DNA from: Trematomus loennbergii
Taxonomy: Eukaryota; Chordata; Actinopteri; Perciformes; Nototheniidae
NCBI GenBank assembly: GCA_012861695.1
Contig: JAAOOA010000161.1
Span: 124,001 to 188,000 of the forward strand
Length of the DNA: 64,000 bases
Direction: 5' to 3'
Of the stretch, positions 34,016 through 46,684 are shown one piece after another. Position 1 is the first letter of the stretch. Each line of letters opens with the position of its first letter. The position numbers and the translations under genes are program-made. The notes beneath the pieces were generated by a model, which saw only the letters and a program-made list of their open reading frames with translations, made no database searches and was not told the origin of the DNA.

Positions 34016-35543
34016 TGATTTTTATATTTGCTGTTGTAATTTATTGTCTTCTGTTTGCGATTGTAGTAATGTGTTATTATTATTATTATTGTCTCCAGCC
34101 CTGTTTTGCAGAGGGCTGATTCTGTGAGCTGCAGCTGACCACGCCCCCTGCAGGAGAGGGGAGCGTACTCTGATCAAGTCAGAAGAGGGGAGAAAAATAG
34201 ATCTCTGTCCTCCGTGTTTTATTATAGCCTATTATTATATAGAGTCGTTATTCATTTGTTTTAAAGCTCAATAAATAACAAAGAAGACCTTTGACCGGCA
34301 CTTTTCTAATTTTGTCCGGAAGATTTAAACTTTAACGGACATCTTGACCGGCGAAAGAAACTGAAACTGAAACTCTGCCGCACGGTCCCCTCGTTCCTTG
34401 GAAGAGGCGGAGAGGTGGGTTTTGTCATCTGCTGGTGGACTAACCGGAGAGAATTACAGTGCTTGCCTCAACGGGGAGGGATTGCATTGAATTAAAGCAG
34501 CGGGAGCAAACGCTTGCCTCAGGGAGGGAGAAAGAAAGCCACAGCGGAGAATAAACAGAAGGGTAACCATGGTAACCATGCGCGGGAAGTGTTCTTCGCT
34601 GCTTTTGTGGCAGACTACAGCGCCACTTACAGGCCTGGCATATGTACTACAGCGTCTCCAGCGCTTTCGAGCGGCAATGGCCGGCCGTGGCCCAACCCCA
34701 CATTCCCTGATAGGTGGAGAGTTGGCCCAATAGCCGTAGCGCCACCGTCCTGACGTCAGGACAGTGTTCAAATCTGGATCAGTTTTATCAGATCCGTTGC
34801 AGCCCCTTTTTTAGAGATTTGGGTATGGAGGAAAATAGAGAGGGTTGTGTTTTCTGACACTTGGTGAGTTCCCTGGAACACGGGGACACATATTCATGTA
34901 TAAAAGACGTACAAAAGTGCATTTGGCATGATATTCTGACGTTTCATAGAGGGTGCTCAAACATGTAGGGTTTCCCATTAAAGTACCGGGCGTATAATCA
35001 GCTCACGGCATATAGGTGTAAGCAGGGGTAAAAGTGCTATTTTCTATAAGTGGGGGGAGACCTTACTCTAGGGGGGTCCGGGGGCAGATCTTTTTTTATG
35101 TTGAAGTCAAATGCATCAATCTGGTGCACTTGAGATCAAAATGAAGAGATCTATGGATACCTCTCCAACACCATATGAAACAGAACTGTAAACAGATTTT
35201 CTTTTTCTTTATGGATATTTTACAAATCACTCCCCTTTTAACTTTATTCTTTTTTTACTGTCATATAGTATTTCAACTGTTTTCATTTATTTTCTTATTT
35301 TTTTATAACTATAATGATCATATGAAGGTGTGCCTCGGAAATACTTGTTTACATTAATCGTGACCAAACCGTTTGATAGAGACTGAGATAACTTAGACTA
35401 AAGTGAACTATCTAAACACTCAGAGTCCTTTAGTTCACTGAGCCTCTCAGTCTGACCGGAGAGAGCTCTCCCTCTACTTTGTTGTTGAAAAAGCTTGTAG
35501 CTAGCTAGCAACAGATGCTAACAACAACAATCCCTGGCACAGG

Positions 35544-35574
<31 letters not shown>

Positions 35575-36137
35575 GCACTAAATGCGTGTGTGCCACACAA
35601 AGAGCAGAGCTTGAATGAAACACAGAGATCCAGAAGTACTTACTGTACTGTAGCATATTATTTTCGAATCAATCATTTTTCAAATTATGAATTTCACACA
35701 CATAAAAAAAAAAAAGACATACATTTCATGGGGGTGCTTAGGTGGTGCTATGGCTATCCAAGAGGGAGCTGCAGAACCCCCTAGGATAGCCATAATACCC
35801 CCTGGTGCCGCCTATGGTACCCACATCTCTAAAGACGGGGGAACAATGGAGCTAATCCAGATTTGCTGCGTCATGACGATATTACTCAAATGTGGGCGAG
35901 CTTTACACCCACAGGCCAATCAGAAACGTTGCTGTCAGAAACAATGAGACGTGTTCTGGAAGTAATATGGTCTGTGTTTACATTAGCATGCTAACTCTCA
36001 GAGCTAACCTGTGGAGAGAGTATGTGTGAAGAAGCAGGAAATCAAAAGGAACCCATGTGGTATCACCTTGTGGTAAACCTGAGAGAGAGAAAGAGTTTGA
36101 GCTCCATACTGAATATTTAGAGCCTTTACTTTCACAG
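34016..36137. other. intergenic or intronic, dispersed repeats
   Basis: No exon is recognised. A (CT)n run lies at 35547-35574. Positions 36010-36110 duplicate 481-580. A CCGGGGG repeat end near 35080 resembles 3690-3720. Confidence 0.45.
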
Positions 36138-36194
36138 GGACCAAACCTGCAACTGACTCAGGAGCAGCGACAGACAAGAAGAAACCTGCAGCTG
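36138..36194 (+). CDS. linker exon L5 of PYD/OB family
   Basis: The acceptor is CTTTACTTTCACAG and the donor CAGCTG then GTACAC. The exon is 57 nt, phase 1 to 1, encoding Thr-Lys-Pro-Ala-Thr-Asp-Ser-Gly-Ala-Ala-Thr-Asp-Lys-Lys-Lys-Pro-Ala-Ala. It lies downstream of copy C and thus belongs to a further gene copy, or marks a duplication whose PYD exon is missing. A CA microsatellite starts at the donor. Confidence 0.55.
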
Positions 36195-36195
36195 G

Positions 36196-36328
<133 letters not shown>

Positions 36329-37665
36329 GTACTTAGTTACGGACCGGTACAGTTTTATTATTATGCTGCTGTGATTTCCTTCGGGATAAATAAAGTCCTT
36401 TCTTATCTGAGAGGTTGTTGGTATGACTGATTTGTGTCTTTTATTTTCATTTGTAATATTTGTATTGAAGACACATAGAAAATACATTTGGTACATTGAT
36501 AGGTTAGATTGAACAGTTCAAAGCTACTAGTGTTCAGCTTAGTCTCTACTATTGTCAGTGGCGACTGGTCATTAGGGGCAGGTGGGGCACAGCCCCACCT
36601 AGTGTCAGCAGAAAGTATTACAAATGATTACAAAAAATGCAAAAAAAATATATAAAATATATTTTAAGATCATGTTTAATCATCTGATTCGTCTGTACAT
36701 TGCTGTTTTAGTCTGTGTTCTTCTAATTAGTGTCTACAGTGTGTGCCTATTGAGCTGTTTAGAGCCATGTGGGACAAAACCTGATCATGCCCCTCCCTCT
36801 CACTGTCTAAGTGAACGGTGACTGTAAAAACTACACTGCGCATGCTCAGAGTATTTTGTGTGGCAAACAAATAATGACCATAGGGGCACTGAGCTGCCAT
36901 CCCCACCATACGTCATCTCACATCATTCAGAGCTGATTGGCTGTAAGTACGTGTGCCGCGAAGTGTGGTGTGTGAAGAGGAGACGAGAGAGCTGCAGTGA
37001 CGCGTCCTAAAACCCGGAAGTAAGCTGCGCGTGGCTTCCCTCGACAAAAAAGCAATGAGATTTCTCCATAGGATTTTAGAAAATAGCTTGAAATAAGATC
37101 TGTGGGAAACGTACCTGTTAGATAAATGCACGTTTTGTTCAGCCGGATAATATCCACATGTCTACCCTACTTTTATAATTTTTTTATCATAAATCTATCG
37201 ATTAGATTTATGATAGACTTTTGAAACTACAAGAAGATAAGGAGGACTTTTACAAAAAAGTTATAGAAATTTTGTCCGGAAGGATAGGCAAATGCTTCAT
37301 CTTCAAGTCAAGGTAAGACCGCAATGTTATTGAAAATGGGATCTTACTAAGAGAGAACAATTCAATATTTAAATGATAAAATTTAGGGCTGTCAGTCGAT
37401 TAAAATATTTAATCGCGATTAATCGCATGATTGTCCATAGTTAATCGCAAATTAATCGCACATTTTTTATCTGTTCTAAATGTACCTTAGAGGGATATTT
37501 TTCAAGTTTTTAATACTCTTATCAACATATGAGTGGACAAATATGCTTTATATGTTTGTTTATTATCATTTGAACAATGACAAATATTCTCATGAATATT
37601 AAACACAACAACCTGAACATTACAAATATTCGCCTCAATTCAACCTGGAACCTCTCTCATACAAT

Positions 37666-37731
<66 letters not shown>

Positions 37732-37774
37732 TGTGTGTGTGTGTGTGTGTGGGGGGGGGGAGACACGGCATATA

Positions 37775-39379
37775 CAGGACTGTCTCAGAAAATTAGAATA
37801 TTGTGATAAAGTTCTTTATTTTCTGTAATGCAATTAAAAAAAAAAAATGTCATACATTCTGGATTCATTACAAATCAACTGAAATATTGCAAGCCTTTAT
37901 TATTTTAATATTGCTGATTATGGCATACAGCTTAAGAAAACTCAAAAATCCTATCTCAAAAAATTAGAATAGTTCCTCAGACCAAGTAAAAAAAAAAGAT
38001 TTATAACAGCAAAACACAATCAAACATTTGAAAATGTCCATTAATGCACTCAGTACTTGGTTGGGAATCCTTTTGCACGGATTACTGCATCAATGCGGCG
38101 TGGCATGGAGGCAATCAGCCTGTGGCATTGCTGAGGTGTTATGGATGCCCAGGATGCTTCAATAGCGGCCTTTAGCTCATTAGCATTGTTGGGTCTGGTG
38201 TCTTTCAGCTTCTTCTTCACAATACCCCACATATTCTCTATGGGGTTCAGGTCAGGGGAATTTGCAGGCCAATCGAGGACAGTAATGCCATGGTCAGTAC
38301 ACCAGTTACTGGTGGTTTTGGCACTGTGGGCAGGTGCCAGATCATGCTGGAAAATGAATTCCTCATCTCCATAGAGCTTTTCAGCAGACGGAAGCATGTA
38401 GTGCTCTAAAATCTCTTGGTACACAGCTGCATTTACTCTGGGCTTGATGAAACACAGTGGACCAACACCAGCAGCTGACATGGCTCCCCAAACCATCGCT
38501 GACTGTGGGAACTTCACACTGGATTTCAAGCAACTTGGATTTTGCGCCTCTCCAGCCTTTCTCCAGACTCTGGCGCCTTGACTTCCAAATGAAATACAAA
38601 ACTTGCTTTCGTCTGAAAAGAGGACTTTGGACCACTGTGCAACTGTCCAGTGCTTCTTTTCCTTAGCCCAAGTCAGACGCCTCTTCCGTTGTCTTGAGTT
38701 CAGAAGTGGCTTGACCATGGGAATACGGCTATTGTAGCCCATTTCCCGGACACGCCTGTGAACAGTGACTTTTGATACCTGGACTCCAGCTTCAGTCCAC
38801 TGTCTTTGAAGCTCCCCCAAATTCTGGAAGCGACTCTTCTTCACAATGCTGTTAAGGCTGCGGTCATCTCTCTGGTTGTGCAGCGTTTCCTGCCACATTT
38901 CCCCCTTCCAACAGACTTTTGTGGATGTGCTTTGAAACTGCACTCTGTGAACAGCTTGCTCTTTGAGAAATTTCTTTTTGTGTCTTACCCTCCTGATGGA
39001 GGGTGTCAATGACGGTCCTCTGGACAGCAGTCAGATCAGCAGTCTTCCCCATACTTGTGATTTAGTTTACTGAACCAAGCTGAGTGTTTTTCAAGGCTCA
39101 GGAAACCCTTGCAGGTGTTTCGAGTTAATTAGACGATTCAAGTGATTCGTTGAACACCCTACTAGTATACTTTTTCATGATATTCTAATATTTAGAGATA
39201 GGATTTTTGAGTTTTCTTAAGCTGTATGCCATAATCAGCAATATTAAAATAATAAAAGGCTTGCAATATTTCAGTTGATTTGTAATGAATCCAGAATGTA
39301 TGACATTTTTGTTTTTTTAATTGCATTACAGAAAATAAAGAACTTTATCACAATATTCTAATTTTCTGAGACAGTCCTG
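37775..39379 (-). mobile_element. Tc1-like transposon, 1605 bp
   Basis: The termini CAGGACTGTCTCAGAAAATT and its complement lie inside TA dinucleotides (37773-37774, 39380-39381). The terminal inverted repeats are about 200 bp. It encodes the transposase on the minus strand. Confidence 0.95.
38050..39052 (-). pseudogene. Tc1/mariner transposase, frameshifted in the DNA-binding domain
   Basis: The start (38864-39052) encodes the first helix-turn-helix: Gly-Lys-Thr-Ala-Asp-Leu-Thr, Lys-Glu-Ile-Ser, Ser-Ala-Val-Ser-Lys. The remaining roughly 290 residues read from another frame and include the second HTH and the catalytic core. Catalytic residues are visible: Asp in Phe-Ser-Asp-Glu-Ser, Asp in Gln-His-Asp-Leu-Ala-Pro-Ala-His, and Glu in Pro-Ile-Glu-Asn-Met-Trp, with 34 residues between the last two as in DD34E Tc1 enzymes. 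Two frame changes between about 38860 and 38930 break the paired-like domain, so the copy as written is inactive, though the catalytic core is open throughout. It ends Phe-Pro-Thr-Lys-Tyr. Confidence 0.93.
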
Positions 39380-40291
39380 TATGTGCTCGATATGCTCGAA
39401 TGGGAGCTGCCTGGACGCTGCAATCATGTTGCGCGTACTATCCGTGCTGAGTGTGCTGACTTTTCGTACAATGTCCCACTGTCTGGCTACCTGCATAAAG
39501 TCAAGTGCTCGGCGCAGTTGTCGGCGAAATGTCATTGAAACAGCTCCTTATATCCGTTAGCGCAGCTAGCTAGCACCAGATGCTAACAACAACACGTAAG
39601 GTGTGCCTCGCTCGCGCGAGTCGCGCCACACATACACACCCTCCCGGTCCTCCCGATGGCCAGTCCGGGCCTGCCGTGAGCGTGGAAGTGTGGTCTGCCA
39701 CAAGCGGGCAGCAGGAGCGGGGCTGTCAGCATCAGCTTGTCGATGGTATTTTAAACTCGATGCGCTCTGAAACTACGGCGGCCGAGGACAAAAAATACAC
39801 ATGCGTTAATCGCGTTAAAATAATTAGTGGCGTTAATTTTTTTTTGCGTTAACGCGTTATTAACGCGTTAACTTGACAGCCCTAATAAAATTACATTTTT
39901 GGGTATCCTTTTGTTGAACTGTCTGTTTAAAATTAATCGAAGCATCAGACAAAAAAGGTTTGAAAATAATATTATATTTGGTTTAGGTCAAAATATAATA
40001 TTTGTAAACCTGAACCAGCCATGAACCTCACTGCACGTCACTGCAGAAGCTTATATATAGACATCTAAGTTTTTTGTGCCCCACCACTTTTGTACATATA
40101 AAACGCCACTGACTATTGTTCATCAATTGACAATCCAAACATAGAAGATCTTCACTTGAAGGCGTACAATATTTGAACCACAATTATAACCAAAACAGGC
40201 CATGGAGCCAAAAGGTAAGAGTGTTGGACTACAGGACACAAATAAATACAAAATTAAAATAAAGAATAATTGTGATTTGTGTGTTTGTCCA

Positions 40292-40520
40292 GGATCAGAG
40301 TGCTGCTCCTTTGCAGATCAGGAAGATTAAAGTAATCACATTACTCTGCACCGACAAGACAAGTGCTCACCAGCAGGTGCAGCTTGAGTCCTTTCTGAGG
40401 GAATGGGCTTCAAACCGTGGAGGAACTCAAAGGCTTTTTCTATCTGCTGCCTCTCACTGTGACGGCGAACATGCAAGGAAAGAGGATCCTGGAAATGAGA
40501 ATGATCTGACACGCATTTAG
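40292..40520 (+). CDS. possible diverged terminal exon of the PYD/OB family
   Basis: The acceptor is TGTGTTTGTCCAG. The open frame in phase 0 gives 75 residues, starting Asp-Gln-Ser-Ala-Ala and containing Gln-Ile-Arg-Lys-Ile-Lys-Val-Ile. This faintly resembles Val-Gln-Ser-Val-Gly-Ile-Arg-Lys-Val-Thr-Leu-Lys-Ile of the C-terminal exons. A poly(A) signal follows. In phase 1, as linker L5 would require, a stop comes after about 12 codons. A short segment at 40203-40214 ending in AAAAG then GTAAGAG may be a preceding exon. The evidence is weak. Confidence 0.3.
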
Positions 40521-40586
40521 TTTGGGATCGCTGTTGCTTTGAGTCATGTTGAGAGGTTTCAATCCTCTCCAATCTCATGGTTTACT

Positions 40587-40592
40587 AATAAA
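40587..40592 (+). terminator. candidate poly(A) signal, plus strand
   Basis: AATAAA in TTTACTAATAAAGAGATTC, 66 bp after the stop at 40520. It faces the nup98 signal near 41390, so the two transcription units converge. Confidence 0.45.
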
Positions 40593-40682
40593 GAGATTCT
40601 AAAAAAGCAGAGACTGTTTTTTTAATCCTGTGCTTCAATAAATTGGTCCTTTTATTTGCAATTGGTGGATAAAACTTGGGTT

Positions 40683-41310
40683 GTTCTCTCAGCAGTTTAA
40701 AATAGATATTAAAAAGGGAATTATGAATTGTGATATGAATTATTACTTTTTCTCAAAATTCTTACTTTTTCTCATTTTTTTAATCAAAATGTTTTACTTT
40801 TTTCTCAACATTTTTATTTTTTCCTCAAAATTTCAAAAACGGACTTATTCTCAAAATTCTTACTTTTTCTCAATATTTTTTATTTTTCTCAAATTCAAAA
40901 AAATCTTACTTTTTTCCACAACATTTAGATTTTTTTAATCAAAATTCTTACTTATTCAATTGTTTTAATTCTCTCAAACATTTTGTTTTGCAAATTCTTA
41001 GCTTTTTCTCATAATCTCAAAATTCTTACATTTTCTCAAAATCTAAAAGTTTTTCAATTTGGACTTTTTTCTCAAAATATTGACTTTTCTGAAATGTCTG
41101 ACATTTTCTCAGAATGTTGACTTTTTTCTTAAAATGTTGACTTTCTCAAATTCAAATGTTAACATTTTCTCAGAATCTCAGTTGTGACTTTCTCAATTTT
41201 GACTTTTTTCTAAAATTTCTGACATTTTCTCAGAATCTCAGTTGTGACTTTTCTCGAGATGTTCTCTCAGCAGTTTAAAATAGATATTAAAAAGAGAATT
41301 ATGACCCTTT
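40683..41310. repeat. degenerate CTCAAAATTCTTACTTTTT tract bounded by 45-bp direct repeats
   Basis: Loosely repeated units of TCTCAAAATTCTTACTTTTT occupy 40740-41255. GTTCTCTCAGCAGTTTAAAA lies at both 40683 and 41261. A smaller tract of the same kind is at 43000-43185. Confidence 0.85.
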
Positions 41311-41388
41311 CTCAGTTTGTAGATTCTCCTCGCGGCCCAGCAACTGGAACAAATAAATCCAGAGAACCAAAAATACCATGAAAAAAAC

Positions 41389-41394
41389 TTTATT
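41389..41394 (-). terminator. candidate poly(A) signal of nup98
   Basis: TTTATT on the plus strand is AATAAA on the minus strand. A second one lies at 41403. This is the furthest downstream good candidate and would give a 3' UTR of about 1.9 kb. Confidence 0.4.
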
Positions 41395-41801
41395 TCTACT
41401 TGACTTTATTAAAAAATATCAACAAAATGATCAGGAAACATGCACACACACACATCCAACACACACCAACACACACACACACATCCAACACACACACATC
41501 CAACACCCAAAGCAGTATCCATCCACACACACACCGTACACACTCAGGACAATAAGCAGACATCATATAGTTTGTTTCTTGGCAAGCTGACAGTTATTCT
41601 ACAACAAAAAACAAAAACGACCAAAAACCTTGGAGAAGTGACGAGTTTCCTCCTTAAAAACACTCCGTTAGAGATGATGCTGAACGCAGGAGAACAGGAA
41701 CCACCTGGTGTGACTTTCCAAAAATATACAATATTTATATAATTACATGCAGAGGAATCTCCGGCTGTCAGGAGGAACCTCTTCACTTCCTGCAAGACAT
41801 G

Positions 41802-41849
<48 letters not shown>

Positions 41850-43307
41850 GATTTACATTCAACACAATCTACAAAAATAGACCATTTTACACTCTGCATG
41901 TCGAGTCCAAACGCCCCCCGTGTTGCTGAAACACAGGAAGTACGTCCGTTTACAGGGGAGAATTTCAAAATAAAACACTAACAGGAACTCTGAAAAGTCT
42001 CCAGCCGAGTGTGGACTTCATATTTTTGGTAGTTTTATTTTGAAATGCCAGCATACTAGACACTTTCTTACTTCCTGCTGCCCATTGGTTACTCTTCATC
42101 TGTAATATAACGTCTATTAAAGCAGAAATCTGGGTGTGTTTTTGTCTCAAAGTCGCGTCAATAGGACAGAATTTGAACCTTATTTCACAACTAAAATGCA
42201 ACTTAAACATAAATATCAGCGTGACAGTCTGGAGAGCGATTTTCAAAATAGAACAGAAACAGAAAGAACCAGTAGATTTCAGAAAACAGCCCAAAAAAAA
42301 AGATTTAAATGTCTCAATATTTCAGTATGACACTTCTTGCAGAAGTCTACCAGTTATGACCAGTACCACCATTAAGAGATCTATATTTTGTGTAGATTCA
42401 ATGTCTTTTTGAGGTAAAATAACCCCCAAATAAATCAAAGTTGTTCTTTTTTCACGTCCCATCAAATGTCTAAACCCCCTCGTATTTGTTTTCTGATGTT
42501 TGGGGGTCCAGACCCTCGACAGAGTAACGTAGTTTGGTTTAAAACTGGTTTACCTTCATATTAATTCACTGTTATATATATATATTTGTAATAACTCTCC
42601 GGACAGACGAAGACGACGAGGGGGAATGACGGAGCTTTGAGTCCAGAGGAAACTTCCTGTCTCTGGTTTTGAAGTCTGTTCGAGCCGCTGTGCCTCACTT
42701 CTTCATGTAGACGCTCTTATTGTGGCGGGGTGTCGCGCTGTCAGAGGAGGAAGAAGTATTCAGATTATTTACTTTACTACATTATCGTCCAAATACTTCA
42801 CAACAAGTCAAAGTCCTGCATTTGAAATCTGGCATTGGGCTGATAGTGATTAGTGTTGAGATACAGAGGGATGAACTTTATCTAACTACTGTAGATGTGT
42901 TCAGATCAATAAGCAATCTGTCCAATCCAAATGATCCATAATCCCTATCAAATCTACATTTGGAGATTTTGAGGGAAATCTGAATGTTGAGAATTTGAAA
43001 CTCCGATTTTTTTCTCAATTTAACATTACTTTTTCTCAAAAACAATTTCCCCTCAAAATTCTTACTTTTTCTCATAATCTCAAAATGTACATTTTTTCTA
43101 AAATTCTATCATTTTCTCAAATTCTAAAAATTCTTACTTTTTTCAATACATTTCGATTTTTTTCTCAAAATGTCAAAATCTGACTTAATAATTACTGCAA
43201 CTTGAATAGCATCCGGCAGTTTCTATGTGCTGGAGACCCTACTTTACATTTCTATCAACATCTCCAGGTTCACCTCCAGACTAACAGTAGCTCCTCCCAC
43301 CTGCTCC
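41395..43307 (-). other. probable nup98 3' UTR or downstream region
   Basis: No coding exon is seen. It contains CA-rich tracts at 41437-41535 and 41799-41848 and a CTCAAAATTCTTACTTTTT tract at 43000-43185. The extent of the UTR cannot be fixed from sequence alone. Confidence 0.4.
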
Positions 43308-43489
43308 TCATTGGCTGAGCACCAGCTGCTGCAGGTAAGCCTGAGTGAGGCCTCTCAGCTCCTCCAGAGTGTAGTCCTCGGGCATCGGCAGGCGGGCGAT
43401 GTGTGGCGCCAGACGAGCCAATGGGATGTTGAGCGGGTGCTGCAGACTCAGAACCACACGCAGGATGTTCGCCACGCGCTTAGCCATCT
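43308..43489 (-). CDS. nup98: nup98 last coding exon
   Basis: [15 protein letters not shown], then [14 protein letters not shown]. It ends Leu-Ser-Gln-stop (TGA at 43308-43310). Confidence 0.97.
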
Positions 43490-45781
43490 CTAAAGGGGTA
43501 ATACATTTATTTATATAGCACCTTTCAACACAAGGCAATTCAGAGTGCCTTACACAAATGAAAGACAATCGCATTAAGAAATAGTGCAGCAGAAACAGTG
43601 GCATTTAAAACACTAATTTAAAAACAAAGATAATAAAATAATCTTTTAATTTCTCTCATGTACAATACATCCTCTCTTATGCTGCGGCAACGCAAACATT
43701 TCCCAAATTGGGATCAATTAAGTTTCTTATCTTAACACAGGTACATGAATAAAAGTTACAGTGCAGTTTGAGATGTGAATAGTTCAATTAAAAGCAGCGG
43801 CAAAAAGAAAAGTCTTCAGCCTGGATTTTAAAGCAGTCAGAGTTGCAGCGGACCTGCAGGTTTCTGGGAGTTTGTTACAGATATTCTGGATTAACCGAGC
43901 TAATCGTGACAGTTAGCACGATTAGCTCGGTTAGTTCACTGACCTACCTGACTGTGGGATATAAGAGACTTCCTGTTCTCTGCCATCTGACAAATAAACG
44001 ATGACGACTCCGCGCAACTCAACCGACTCATCTGACATCAGCTCCCTCTCCCTGTCTGATATAAACACCTGACACACTGACTCTGATAACAAATAAGGGG
44101 GGGGGGATTTCACTCAACATATTCTCCCTCTGAAATATGTGTCTGACACTCTAGGGTCGTTGTTTGGAAATAAAATTAAAAGTGAGAACAATTCTGTGAT
44201 TAAGTAACTGTGACCTCGTCTTCCTCTAGCTCCTCCCAGCTTGTCGGCCAATCAGCTGCTGCCGTTTACACGAAGAGGTAAGGAGCTCGTACCTGATTGG
44301 GCGAGGCGGTCTCTGGCACAGCTACAGGGCAGTAGCTCGATGCGGCTGCAGAGAGACGTCACGGCAGAGTGGAGACGCTCCAACTCATATCCTGCGCTCT
44401 CCAGCTGAAACAACAACATCAGGTCAGGTACGTTAGTGTTTACATTTAACACCACGTTATACTCTGCTACCACTCAGAGGGGGTATTGGGACTGTTAGAT
44501 TAACTCTCTGAGGTCTTGTAAAGATGCTATTAAAACATGAACCCTGAGCTGCAGTAATGAACCTGTGTTATGCACAACAAGCTAAGCTATCAGCACGTGT
44601 AGCTGCAGGGAGGTCACATGTAGCTGCAGGGAGGTCACATGTAGCTGACGGTTAGATACCTGCTGTATCCGCTCCAGCGTCTGGATGACCCGGATGTAGT
44701 CGAGGTACACCCCCCCCGCGGTGTCCCAGTCCTGGATGGTGGCGCTGCGTTCAGGGACTGCCAGACCCTCCAGGAACTCCAGCAGGAAGTTGTGGTTATC
44801 GTTGATGATGCAGTCTGAGGGGCGAAATAAATAAAACGTACCTCTTATTATTTTACTCCTTAAAAGCAGGCATGTCCAAAGTCCGGCCCGCAGCTTCGTT
44901 CTATAATGTATTTTTTCTTATGTTATTGTAGTGTGCTTTTATTACATGCACAGCACTTTGGCTCGTTTTTATATGTGCTATATAAATAAAACTTGATTTG
45001 ATAAATGATCCTAAGTTTTAAAAAATACGAGGTAACCATGAAGTTGTTAACATCTGTATGAAGATATTAAATGTCCATCTTGTTGTGAAGTTTATCAGTT
45101 AATGTTTCCAGAAACTATTGGTAAGCAGAGTGTTTCCTGACGGACACACACAGAGTGTTCCTGACGGACACACAGAGTGGCCGTTTCTCAATCGCGAGGA
45201 TGCTTGCTTGGTAGCACAGCCGAGCCGAGCATCTTGCTTCAGAAGCGAGGCAAGAATACTTCCTGGCATTCAGAAAACGAAGAGTGGAATAGGCTAGCAA
45301 GTGTGCAGGTGTGCGTCATATGAGAGGCCCCGCCTTACATCTTCCGCCACAGATTTGGGGAAATTGGTCCGTGCGCAAAGCATTGTGGGGATTTTAAGGA
45401 CGCGAAGTCTACCCATGTGCAGCTCCAAATTTCCCCCAAACCAAGGACGCGGCCTCGGTGGAATTCCAAGTATGCTGGAGATTGGAACAGTCCTTCGGCG
45501 GCACTCGATGACGTAGCATCCTTGAAATATTGGCTTGGAAGCCAATATCCTCGCGATTGAGAAACGGCCAGTGTTTCCTGACGGACACACACACATTGGT
45601 CAGTCAGGTGATGCAGCAGGTGGAGTCAGGTGATGCAGACTCTCTGCTGGAGGGCTTGATAACCACTACTCCTCAACACTTGTTGGTTTGGAACAGACCT
45701 TAATGTGGAGGACCCTCCGCGAGAACGCGCTAACGGAGGGGTAGTTTGTAGGGGCGGTTTGGAATTGGGTCTTAGTGTGTG

Positions 45782-45824
<43 letters not shown>

Positions 45825-46438
45825 TGTGTGTCTCTGTTACCTGAGGCCAGGTGCTGGATGAGCAACCGGTGGCACTGGCTCCAGGCTCCGGCTCTGTACA
45901 GGTGCAGCGCCTCCTGCTGGTGGGCTGCGTCCCTGCGGGCTCTGGTGGCTTTGGCCTGATGGATCCAGGTCTCTGGGAGCAGAAGCCTCTCAGTGAGGAA
46001 ACGCTCCCTCTGCTGAGAGTCCTCCGTCTCCTGCAGGGGGCAGTAGAGCGCCAGCATCTCCTTCACCGCCCGCTCACGCTGCCTGCACACAGGAGTCACA
46101 CGTCACACAGGAAGTACGGGTTCAGGTTATTTTTACCCTGTGTACTTGGTTTGCAAGTAAAAGACAGAGTAATTGAACACCTTTTTGTACACTACAGTCC
46201 AACAGAAGTCTTACGTGTGGTCGTGGATGTGCATCAGGATGAAGATGGCCATGTGCCAGAGGCCTTTGCTCTCCAGCTGAGCTGCGTAGCTGCTGTGCAG
46301 GAGGCCCTGTCGAGAGGAGCTCAGGTGAGTGTAGTGCAGCGCCTGAAGGACGCCCACAGGTGCCAGCTGAGTCTGTAGTCCAGACGCTGCCAGGTGACGC
46401 TCAGAGGGTCGAGCAGCTGCTGCAGGCTGTAGTGTCTG

Positions 46439-46472
<34 letters not shown>

Positions 46473-46647
46473 GAGAGAGACAGAGAGAGAGAGAGACAGA
46501 CAGAGAGAGACAGAGACAGACAGACAGACAGAGACAGAGACAGAGACAGAGACAGAGACAGAGACAGAGACAGAGACAGAGACAGAGACAGAGACAGAGA
46601 CAGAGACAGAGACAGAGACAGAGACAGAGACAGAGACAGAGACAGAC

Positions 46648-46684
<37 letters not shown>

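Larger units (their letters stand above)
37384..39884. mobile_element. hAT-type element with 8-bp duplication, split by a Tc1 element
   Basis: The ends TAGGGCTGTCA and TGACAGCCCTA are flanked by ATAAAATT at 37376-37383 and 39885-39892. Subterminal ATTAATCGCGATTAATCGC and GTTAACGCGTTATTAACGCG blocks are typical of a widespread fish family. Without the Tc1 insert it is about 0.9 kb and non-coding. A (GT)n run lies at 37672-37752. Confidence 0.92.
36555..40112. mobile_element. outer element of a three-level nested insertion
   Basis: The ends TCAGTGGCG and CGCCACTGA are inverted repeats, flanked by CTATTG on both sides (36549-36554 and 40113-40118). Internal markers GGCAGGTGGGGCACAGCCCC at the left and TGTGCCCCACCACTTTTGTA at the right belong to the same family. 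Fragments with the AAAACGCCACTG end also occur at 2360 and 18322. A hAT element is inserted inside it. Confidence 0.8.

Noticed and set aside
37775..39379. Active Tc1 transposon
   Set aside because: The catalytic triad is present, but two frame changes break the DNA-binding domain. Sequence error cannot be excluded, so activity is not claimed.
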